Shown here one piece after another: positions 22,166 through 34,100 of a stretch of DNA of 64,000 nucleotides. Location of the stretch: the NCBI RefSeq assembly GCF_000327385.1, contig NW_008710892.1, forward strand, positions 607,747-671,746. The letters run 5' to 3'. The stretch's first letter is position 1. Each line of letters opens with the position of its first letter. Origin of the DNA: Lottia gigantea (lineage: Eukaryota; Mollusca; Gastropoda; Lottiidae). The translations under genes and the position numbers were made by a program. The notes beneath the pieces are model-generated. The model had not been told where the DNA came from. It saw nothing but the letters and a program-made list of their open reading frames with translations, and ran no database searches.

Positions 22166-25165
22166 TCAGACCATAATTTCGTCTTCTGCCCTTGATGATC
22201 GTTTTGGCAAATTTGAAGAATCTTTTGAGTTTTCCTTATCATCTGAACTAGCTGACGTTTCTTCGCTCGATTTTGAAGGTGTTTTTGATTCCTCTGGCGA
22301 TTCCTCTGTTGATTTGGGTGTAGATTTTTCTCCATTGATACTTTCATGAGATGTTGAACTTGATATGTTTTCACTTTCATCTGAAATTTTGAAATTTACA
22401 ATTTATCAAAATCATCAATTAAATTCAAGGGGTTAAAAAGAGGTTTTCTAGTTTTTGTATGTGATTCAGGGTCATTCCAATTTTCAGTCAGATGTCTGTG
22501 GTTCCTTATAATATAGCAACGCTACCTAAAACTGAAAGTAAAGTGAACTGGTCGTGTTTTGATCAATCCCTGGTATATAATAACATTGCTCGACCCTACC
22601 TCAAGTTAAAGCTAATAGGAGAACCCACCTGATTTAATGTCTGATTCTGATTTACTGGGACTATCGTCACTTGGTCCGCGACTTAATCGTTGTATTTTCT
22701 CCTTCACTGATAATCGTAATGTAGCCGAGTCTGTCACGACTTCAGCGTCTGGTTTCTTCTCTCGAAGTTTTACTTCTTCTGTTGATGGGGGCTCAACTGA
22801 AACAAAAAAAAGCAAGAGAGCTTGAGTAACAATATGTTTTCTATATAGAGGGTAGACAAGCTTACTTCTGCACAAAGTTGTGGCATATTTTAAAATTGCA
22901 CAAAATGTAAGAAATTTTTCAAATAAAATCTCTGCAAATCAACTTGCAAACGCGGAAGAACGTTTTAAATGCAAAAGAATGAAAACTAAAAATTCTGTTA
23001 AAACTTACATGAGTCAGTGACATCTTTTGAAGCACGGATACTTGTGCGAGGTTTAGGGGCGAGGAGGGGTGGGCGTGGTTTGGTGGGTGGTGGAGGTTTA
23101 GGTTTATTTAATGGCGTAGCTGAAATAAAATCAATCACAAATTTTATTATCATAATTTTCAATCACAATCAGATGTCACGATACAAAGCTCATGACTGTC
23201 TCTATGTTAAATTCATTTAAAAACACTTTTATTCAGGCTTATATCGAGCGCCAATTCATAATAATATAAGAATGCGTATGCCCAAGTTGACATCTCCAGG
23301 TGTACAAAATAAGGAATGACGGTCAGTATCAGAAAGCGAATGAATGTCAATAGTTTCTCATCTATATTGCTTTATAGGAATTCCTTAACATTTTATAAGA
23401 CCCACGGACAACTGTTGTCTTTTCCAAAGTGTACTGCAGTGGCTCAGTGAATTACACATTTGCTCACTAACCTGAAGGATACAGGTTCGGTCTGAGCATA
23501 GGTCAAAATAATTTTTAGGAAATTGAAAAAGAAATCTTCCTCCCAAATATACTTACGTTTGCTATCAAGTTGAACAGTAGCCTCTTTATCAGCTGGAGGG
23601 GTGGGCTGTTTTTTAGGGGGTAATAATACTCGAGGTGCGGGGCGGGGACTTTTATCTGTAGGCACTGGTTGAACTGGGATCGATAAAGGTTTTTTATTTT
23701 CTGTGGGTGGTCTGAGAACATGTTTTGGTGATGTTTCTCTCTGACTGGTCGAAGGGGGGTGTAAATCAGGAGTGGATTTTAATACTGATGTTTCTGTTTT
23801 CTCTGGTGTTTTTGATTTGTTATCAACGTGGTTATTGTTGGCTTCGTGACTTTCTTTCTCTGGCTGTAATAGAGGATATTCCTTTAGATTAAATTATGTT
23901 TATGTTAAAGATGGGTTTCCTTATTTTTTAGTGTCAAATTAAGCAAACTATTTAATTAATTGGTGTTTCTTATGAAATGTATTCTTAATCATATCATTAT
24001 GTTATTATTGTATATAATTAAGAGTTTAAACCAAACATAAATATCCATGTATATACAATTGGATGAAGTCTTGATCTGTCACTCATTGGAATTCTGTTGG
24101 TAATTCTCTTCTAATTTAGTTAATTATGAATTAATTATGGACATGTGAGACAAACTGATATTTTTCCAAGTCATTAGAACACCTCTACTTCCTATTCATA
24201 TAAGTATTAGCATTTTTACCCATCTTTAACACAATAGGGGGTTTATAAACAAAATATAACTCAATATAACTGTGAAGGGCTGAGAGTAACAGTTTTTTTG
24301 TTTTAAATTAAAGATGTTCAATGAACTATATCCTACTGTAGCTTTAGAGAATGATATTGAAATGATATTTGTGGGATTGTAAAAATAAAACGTTAGACTT
24401 ACTGTAGTTCTCGGTTTATGAACCTGTGAGAGTCGTTTTTCTTGTTTCTGTTTCATTTCTAGTAACATATTACCGCCCAACCCTCCAAATCCAGGGCGCG
24501 GTTTACCCCCAGCCAGACGACCCACATTGTCGTTACTTTCAGACTTCTCCTCTGCTGTTTCTACAACAAAAAAGATGTAAATTAAAAAAAGGGCAATGTC
24601 AGCAAAGATCACAATGGTGATAAAACTAAGATCTTGATTTCACAACAGGCAGTTGTGTTCTCAATGATGCAAATGCTAATGAATGTCCAAAAAACGAGCT
24701 TTTAACATCCAACATTTCAGCTTAAAAAAGTTGACTAGTATTTGCAATGTCTAGAAGCGTGGAGGGAGACTTTTGACAGCATCATTAGGCAACTAATTTT
24801 TATATAAATTATCGAAATATCTTTAAGATGGGAAGTCTCATTTTAACAAATAAATATGATAGTCTGTTCTGTATCAATTTAAAATCTGAAAAATGACTGA
24901 ACTGATCAACAACTTACCTTCCTCCTTTTCCTTCTCTCTGTCTTTTTTATCTTCTTCAAAACTTTCTCCTCCAGCGATTGGTGCCTTCACATCACTTCTC
25001 TCAACCTTAACATCTTCAGCTTTCTTTTCTTCCACCACCGGTGCTTCTGGTTCTGGTTTAGGCTCAGACTTGGCCTCGTGCTCCTTCTTACCCTTGGCTG
25101 GTACGTTTCCCTTGCCCCCACTCTTTCTTCCGAAGAAAGTCGATAAACCATGAGCAATACCACCA
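22166..25165 (-). CDS. CARMIL: CARMIL exons 34-39: basic/proline-rich C-terminal tail
   Basis: Exons are 24,918-25,165, 24,403-24,560, 23,557-23,863, 23,009-23,119, 22,629-22,796 and 22,166-22,380, the last with stop TGA at 22,166-22,168. They encode about residues 1139-1540. Features are [14 protein letters not shown], a Glu/Lys-rich segment, [20 protein letters not shown] (a motif with a counterpart in vertebrate CARMIL tails), PPKKQPTPP and [19 protein letters not shown], which offers PxxP sites for SH3 domains such as those of class-I myosins. The last exon is Ser/Glu/Lys-rich and ends EIMV. The tail is low-complexity and would be poorly conserved, but each exon is open, correctly phased and bounded by good splice sites. 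Confidence 0.9.
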
Positions 25166-28100
25166 CTGTCAAAATAAAACACCGAAATTCTAATAAACAA
25201 AATATTGCACATATTTCATATTTGTTTGGGCCATTAACCACACCCATCCTAATACCTTTAAAAAAACTCAATTACGTGTGGGAGCAATATTACTTATGTT
25301 CAGTAAAATATTCTCGTTTTTTTATTATTACTAGGTAAATTGGTATTTTATTGGTATAAAAAGTTCTTAGCTCTGTCTCTCAGAATAAACTTACAGTTAA
25401 ACCATCTGATGAAAATTTACTCTTATGATACCAGTAAATTTGATTGCCCTTGTAATGCAAAGTTCTTGAAATGAAAGGCATTACTGCATTGTAAAATGAG
25501 TTCCAATGTTCCAGCTATCCTTCAAACAATGACTGAGGAACTGACTCCACACTTGTTGTTCCATCTCGTAAGATAAACTCGAAGGGTATTGACTGTTGAT
25601 ATGAACTCTTACAAACCTCTTTTTCTCCTTCTCTTTGTCTTTATCCTTATCCTTGTCTTTATCCTTGATAAGATTACGTGGAGACCAGCCTTTCTTCTTC
25701 TCTGATTTACTGTTAAATACAAAAAGAAATGATACAAGCTTACCTGTCTGAGCTTACTCTTCTAGACACCTGATACCACTTTTCATAATGAAATACTTCC
25801 TCATTTGTGATTGATATCCTCATGTATTAAGAATTTTGAGTGTTGTCTTGTGTTTTGTATCATTAATAAATGTTTAACATCCTATCTTTTCTGTTTCTGG
25901 TTGTAGTAATAAAGAGAGGCTACTGCAGTGTGCAATGAGAAAAATTTTATCAGGACAGTGGCATAAGTCTTCTCTATTTTTTATTTCCAACTGTCAAGGA
26001 ATCATTATCATGCACAGCTTGAAGCACAAAGGAACCTGGCTCTGGCCATGTATTCTCGAAACGATCTTAACGCTAGGATGTCCTAGAATCAATGTTAGAA
26101 GATAAGAACCTAGGACATCCTAGCGCTAAGATGATTTCGACAATACATGGCCTGGTGTATTGCCAATCAACTTAAGATTAGGCCCCAAACTAGGATGAAA
26201 ATCGGAAAGTTGTAACTCCATCTTAATCAACCTATAAAGGGATTGAACCCTAGATCTTCCGACCAAGGATGTCATCCCCCGAGACACCAAGGTAAATTTT
26301 ATATTAATTTCCAGGCCCCTTACCCTTCTGGTTTAAGTTGATTGGATGATTTTGAAGAATCTGATAGTTTCCGTGAAGGTGAAGATGTAGAGTTGCTGAT
26401 TGGTTCAGTAGAAACGGTGGGCTGGACATAAAACGCTCCTATACCATCGTCTGAAGGTTCATCAATATGTATTGTAGTGGGAGCCACTGGTCGTGTTGGG
26501 GCTCGTGTCTTAGCTCGTTTGGGTCGTGATTTTACTATATGTTGTAAAGGAACAGGATTTTTGGGTTCATCCTGTCCGTCGTCAAGGTTATTTATAGATG
26601 GGGATGAATCTGAAAACAAAAAAAACACCAAAATTAATACTGAGCTTTTTTTGCAAATTTGCAATCAGCTAAGTCCCACCCTCAATGAAATAGCTCAGTC
26701 GGTAGCCAGTTGGATTGCCGTCTGCTAAGGGATTAGGTGCTGTTGGTTCGAATCGAAAAATTCTGATGCCTGTGCTTGTGCTTCCGACAATCAATCCAGT
26801 GTTGGCTTTCACCCCTAATACCCCATAGCCATTATTGTAATATTAATCCTACTAGGAATTTGTAAAACTTCAAAATTCCATGAAACTTGTTTTTAAGGTC
26901 TCAGCACCCACCCACCCACGTTTCCAGATGTTCAGACTGGAGAAAAATGTTGAGACAACTCTGAAAGGAACGCAACGCTTTCTCGAATCAATAGTCTATC
27001 TTTTATATCATATAATCTTACCTAAACTTTTGATTTTCTCTGTTGATTCATCTAAACTGTCTAATTTCTCAAAACTTAGATCAACTTCATCCACTGAAAT
27101 TAAAGAGAGATTCTATCAATATGGAAACTTTCTGAATAAGGTGATGAGTGATGACTAGGGGCAAGGCATGAACATTTTAATAATGATTCCAAGATTTCTT
27201 AGTGCCTATTGACATAAAACTCTTATTTCATTTCATTTCTTAGTGCCTATTGACGTAAAACTCTTATTTCATTTCATTTCTTAGTGCCTATTGATGTAAA
27301 ACTCTTATTTCATTTCATTTCTTAATGCCTATTGACATAAAACTCTTATTTCATTTCATTTCTTAATGCCTATTGACATAAAACTCTTATTTCATTTCAT
27401 TTCTGAATGCCTATTAGTGTAATCATATAGTAATATATCAACATTTTACATGCCAATTTAGAATAGTGAACAATTCATACAAGACAAGTTACGTATTTGT
27501 ATCTCGGCTACAATTTAGATGGATTCAGACTTTCAATCTGAAATTTGCTCAGAAAAATATTAAAATAGTTAACATGAAAAAATTAAATATATCAACTAAT
27601 TAGTTTATAATATGAAGATGAAATGGTAATAATTTAATTTAAGGAAAATAAAATGGTAATCAAATAAATTGAAAACAGTGAAAATATAACAAGATGTATG
27701 ATTGCGAACCCCAAGAAAGAATGAAAAAAACCCTCAAAAATAAAAATAAAAATTAAAATAAACAATTTACAAACAGAATGATAAACAATGAATTTAACAT
27801 TGAGTGTACTTGTAGGGGGTAAACATTTATTATCTGTGTTTATAATTCTGAAATATAGACAAGGCAATGAAACAGGACAAGTTATAAACTGTGTCAAAGA
27901 CAAGCATGCACATGCATCCAATTTATCAAATATCAATAAGCATTGACATCTTGTTTCATTTAGAATTTTATAAAACTTTTGTGGCTCAAATGATGAAGCT
28001 CTGGGTATCCTTTTTGTAATTTCAATGAAAATTAGGATAAATTAATTTAGCTATTGGATGAATGGACAAATATAAAATTTAGGTGCAGCTTTTTGTGTTG

Positions 28101-31100
28101 TTACAAGCTGAAGCACGGTCGGCAGCTTACAAAAATTTGAACAATTTTGATGAAAAACAAAGAGTTTGTCAATGAAAGAAAAAATAGTTAGAGTTTTAAA
28201 ACTATTGGTTATCTGGAGAAATAAAAATAAACCCTTCAAACTAGGAATTTTACTTTCTATTACTATAATATGTCTTTTATATATAGGACAGAGTCTCTAA
28301 AAAACCAGTTGGTCATTTTAACATTAAAACGCGGATAATTCTGGACACACATGGTTTTGAAGGCTAAAATTTTGACGATGATCTGTGAACACTATTACTG
28401 ATTGGCTTAGCTAAGCTATGATTGGTCAAACGGACGGCGAACCTATACCTTTAACTTATAGATTGTGAAACAGATAAATACATTCACATAAACTATGTAT
28501 TTAATAATTAAATATAATAATCAAATATCAGTGATCAATATCTGTCAATCTTTAAATCAATATCGATTAATTAGACCTGACCTAATTAATCCTCGTTAAC
28601 ATAATCATTGACTACATGCTTGTGAAATGACTATGACCTGTCTATTTTCATTATTAAAGTTCATCCAAAAATTACTGAGCTAATTTTATCACTCAAAGAG
28701 TACAAAAAAACTAGAACAATATTTTGTAAACAAACTGGTACAGCAATTTGTAAACAAACTGGTACATCTATTAGTAAACAAAGTGGTGCAGCAATTTGTA
28801 AACAAACTGGTACATCTATTAGTAAACAAACTGGTACAGCAATTTATAAACAAACTGGTACAGCAATTTGTAAACAAACTGGTACAGCAATTTGTAAACA
28901 AACTGGTACAGCAATTTGTAAACAAATTATTAGTACCAACTATTTACATTATAATTCATTCCTTAAAGATTATGAAAATGAATTGAAATGAAAGTAATAT
29001 TAGAATAAGTACTACAAATATTGTAGTTATTGTTTAGAAAGTCATACAAAGACAAGATATCCATGCTAACGTATCATGCTGAGGAAATGAGAAATATTCC
29101 ACCCTTCGCTACCTTCCCTCCCTGAAGAAAAATACTGGCATTATAGAATGTTTAAAACTTGTTAACTATATTTTCATCTAGAAATCTATCATTCATTTCA
29201 TCATGCGGACAACAATAATCAAGTCACCAAAGATCACCTATGAAATAAATTTTTAAAAAACATCTAAATATGAGAAACAAACTAACTACCATGGACAAAA
29301 AAAAAACGTTACAAAAACCAAATTGTTAAGAATAAATATGTAAACAATAAAGAAGTTATGAAGCTGAAAGCACCAAATAATTTCGCTCATATTAGTTTAG
29401 ATTTTCAAATGTTCACTTATGTTTTAAATGTAATAAACCAAACTTTGAATGAGTCCAAAATTACTTGGTGCGTTGTTTGGTCAAAAGGCTTATGAACGTT
29501 AGAAAGCTAAAATGAATTGAACTAAAAAAAGATAAAAAAGTTAAAATAAGTTAATGTCAAGCCTGATTTTATCATTTACAAGTCCATCCGTTTAAACCCA
29601 TAATTCAGCAGCGTGACATAAATACAAGCCTGAATTTCCTTTCTAAACGGGAAACAAAATGGACATTTAATCCTTCAATTATCTGCTGCATTTTTGAAAA
29701 ACTTGAAGTAAAGACAACACATTGGAGTGTACAGTTAAGAAAGATTGTAAAATTAGGCTTGACATTCATAATAATGTTAGAAACAACATAAATAAATAAA
29801 TAATAAATATAACTTGTTACTACTACTGTGAAGTTAGAAATTAGAATATAAAAATAACAAAAAAGCGAAATACAAACATGACAAATATCCGAATAACAAG
29901 CATTCCGTATTAGATTTTCTACCTTCCTGAATCTGCGAGGGAATTTCGGACTCCTCTGCTTTCTTATCCACCTCAATTTCACACATTTTCAATGCTTTTT
30001 TAACTTGATCTTTATCTAAGAAGGATATTAAGTTAAGCACAAAATATTAAATCTACAAAATATCGCTTAGGTAAGCATTATATCAAGGCACTAAGTCACT
30101 ATAAGAACACTGCTGCAAAAAAGAAAAATTAATATTTAACTTCTTTCAGTAATCTTATCTCTTAAAGTTCATTTTTACAGTTTCTACTTTCTGAATTGGT
30201 ACCTTAGAAATTCTTCATTAAAGGGATTGTAAAGAGTTTTTCTCATTTTTATGTGTATCGGGGACACTGATAGCATCCATTTACACCATTCCAATTTTCA
30301 ATCAGATGTCTGTGGTTCCTGCAATTCAACTAAAACTAAGTGTTTGATGATGTCACTAATCATAAAATATGCTTATAACGTAAGGTCCTTTGAAATTAGT
30401 GACGTCATAAAAGGCTTAGTTTTAGTGGAATTGCAGGAACCACAGACATCTGATTGAAAATTGGAATGGTACAAATTGATGCTATCAGTGTCCCTGATAC
30501 ATATAAAAGATTTAGACAACCTCTTTACAATCCCTTAAATGATGAATAACAAAGAAAATCTCACAAGGGGAACTAGATTCCCAACAGTCTAATACTAATA
30601 ATTCTGGTATAAAACAGATGACCTATCACCAAGAGCTACCTACCCAAACCATCTATCCAAAATACACAATCCATAATAACACAAAATATAACAGAAATCT
30701 ACAATCCAATTCGCAACGATAATTTACTGAAAATTATTTTTAATCACAAAAATAATAGACACGTTTGCCATTTAATAAACTCCATAACTTGGCAAAACCT
30801 AGCCATTTCACTGTATATAAATCCACATGTAGACAAAAATTTAAAAGTCAACCAATCTCCAGAGTGTTTCCATTGGTTCTTAAAGATCTTGATTTAAATC
30901 ACAAATAAAACAAACACCATTATCCCCACCAAAGACACAATCCATACACTGGAAACATTTTAAAACAGTCTACCGTACTTTAGATTCTAAATTATTTTGC
31001 CATGTTAATATTCTACTCTGCACAATGAAGGTATCACATTTGTAATATTTTCCTTGTCTATCTATATCCTGCTACAAAATTCACTTTTATATGTCATATC

Positions 31101-34100
31101 ATATCCCATATCAGTCCTGTTTAATGTCTCGAACCCAGCCATCCACTCTATGCCTAGCCCATATCAATATAGAACAAGATAATTAAACAGCTATACATAA
31201 CCTCATTACAGTATTAATAGACTAATGACCCCAATCACCCTGTAATTAGTCTCATAAAAACTTCTACCTGTACCTATATCATTACATAAAAATTCACGCA
31301 AAGATTACTTGGAAATTTTCTTGGATATCTGAACAAATGATATTTAGAAATCCTGACTAAATTTACTTGCAAATCCTGGCAAAGATAATTTAAAAATTCC
31401 AGACATATATAATTTGCTAATTCTGGAAAAATATCAAAAGGAAATCTTTAAAAATATTGCTTGGAAACTCATATCATCATTACTAGGAAATCTTGAAAAA
31501 AGATTACTTGGAAATATTGACAAAAGATTACTTAGAAAACTTGACATAAGATTACATGGAAATCTTGTTGAAAGATTACTTGGAAATTCCAGACAAAACA
31601 TTACTTGAAAACTCATACTAACATTACTTGAAATCAAAACAAAAAGTCTTGGAAGTCTTAGCAAATATTACATACAAAACTCGTAAAAATAAAATGCTTT
31701 TCGCTGCTCAATCTCAAACTGATAACATTTTTTCTCAATACTCTTCTAAAAGTAGGCCAACTAACCTTAAGTTTATATCAACTTCTGACTCCTTATTTGG
31801 TAATGGGGTCCACAAATGACCTCCATAACCCAGATTAATGGGATTAAGGGATAATCTAGTTACTGTATGTCCTTATATGGCCATGTCTACTCTACTGTAG
31901 TGGATATACTAAATGCAGGCTATTATTAAAAGTTTAAATTAAATGTTATGATTTGATTTGGCCCCTCTGGAGTTTCTAATCAAAATTTTAGAGAAAACAG
32001 CAACCTATTGTTCCCTACAACTAAAGATGTAATTTACCAATCTCCTCCCCTTGAATTCAAAGATACCAACTTTGGGACAGAAAAATAATGAACCAAATTT
32101 TGAAAATGATATTGCCTTCATCCAGAAAGAAACCTACAAAAATTGTCTTGAATATTAAACCCCTTTTCTACCCTCAGATTCCACCCCTGCCCCAGAGGTT
32201 TCATGTAACAGAAGTATGTAAATGGGTGCTGACATTCCTGTAGAAACAGAGTGAGCATTCTCTGAGTGGAAATGACCATAAAATATTTGTGCACATTGAG
32301 GAAAGATTCAAAACTTCAACGTAAACAATCTTCTATATTTTAAGGTAGAAAAAGTAATGTTTGATTTATATCAGCAAACTCTACTAAGTGACACACTGTT
32401 CTTGTGCCACAAATAAAAAGGCAGACACCTACCCTATGATTGGTGAGTTCAAAACAGGTTCTGTTTGTTCGAATTCTGGCCTCAATTGAACATTTCAAAT
32501 CTTTTCCTTTCTCGGCAAGTTTGAAATCTGTCTGCACCTACTATTTTTTCAGCACAAGTGGAACGTGTTCTGAACTCAGTTATAACTTGTTTTATTAAAT
32601 GTCCAAATGATTCCAAGGTGTAGAACTCTCCAATCGATCATAAATAAGTCTGACTTGTTTAGTTTCAATGATCATTTATTCTACCTCAAAACACAGTAAA
32701 CTTTTCTCATTTATGTTTCGAATATTTCTTAATGTGCATAAACATGGTATAACGTCAAAACAAACGTAGGAAAGGGAGATAATATAGGATAAGTTAAGTT
32801 CGCAATAAAATATCAAACTAAAATATAGAATAGTTGAATCACTACAGATCAGGGTAAGTGAAAAGCTATATCTAAATTAATAATTTTATCGTATTTTATC
32901 ATTGACATACCACTGTTTCTACACATCATTGGGTTGGACGCATCAAACCTATAACCTAGTTCATCTTAAAATAACAAACATCATACTGTTAATATTTACA
33001 TCATTGATTAAGGTTTCATACCCAAAATGATCCCAAATTTCTAAACTATTGGTCTGGTTTTGGTCTAAAATACTGCATGAACAGTTAAAGGGATTGTAAC
33101 GAGGTTTTCTAAATTTGATACGTGTATCAGGGACACTGTTAGCATCAATTTGCACCATCAATTAGGCGTCAGTGGTTCCTGCAATTCCACTTAAACTAAG
33201 TATTTTATGACATCACTAATCGCAATATAATTATGCTTATCACATAAAACCCTTCGCGATAAGTGACGTCATAAAACTGTGGAATTGCAGGAACCCCAGA
33301 TGTCAGAATGAAAATTGGAATGGTGCATATTGAAGCTATCAATGTCGTCAATAGACATACAAAATTTAAAAAACTTCTCTACTCTCTACAGTCCCTTTAA
33401 ATTTTCACATAAATTCAGATAGGACTTTTGTGTGATTTTGGTCAATAAACATTAAATGTTGAGCTGAAAAACAGCGTAAAATTTCTCAGTATTTGTATCA
33501 ACAATCCTGCAAGTTGTTTTTAAGCACTTTGTGTTCATGATTATTGATTCATACTTTTGTAAAACCGGACATTATTTATCTCGTATATTAATATAAATTT
33601 AGTAGCTTTACTGTGAATTTTCTAAATACAACATTTTACAATTTTTGCACTAACCCTTTCATGTTGATATTTTTCAACAACTTTCAAGATGCAAACAGCT
33701 TTGAGTAGCCTAAATTTCAAATTTAGTAATGATCTAATGAATTATTATTATGAAACTTGCAAAGTGCAATGATATTATTTGCATCACGCTTTTTTCTTTA
33801 TCAATTCTGAAGCTATAGTCTTGAAAACTGATTCATAAGTTTGGAGATTTTCAATTCCATTCATCTGATTTGTCAATTATTTACTTTTTCAACCAATCAG
33901 ATTAGAGTATTTTATAAAATTTGGATAATTAAGATAAGTTTTCAAGAATAAGGCTGCAAAATTTACGACAATCCAATTAGTTTTTCATTCAGTGCAAATG
34001 ATATTTCTGATCAAGATGCAAAAACTGAATTTCAATATTTGCTAATATCAATTTTAGTAATTTGCATTTCACACATCAGAATTTGGATTCAATGAAATTT

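Larger units (their letters stand above)
27420..29922. other. Rest of CARMIL intron 30
   Basis: AT-rich. Includes a 24-bp array at 28,712-28,930 and a dispersed repeat at 28,322-28,450, both listed separately. No exon is needed here: exon 30 ends in phase 1 and joins exon 31 directly. Confidence 0.5.

Noticed and set aside
26686-26760. Possible tRNA gene
   Set aside because: It has A- and B-box-like text but no proper acceptor stem, and its body recurs elsewhere; it is a SINE head.
28689-28986. Repetitive open frames on both strands
   Set aside because: Translations of the 24-bp array.
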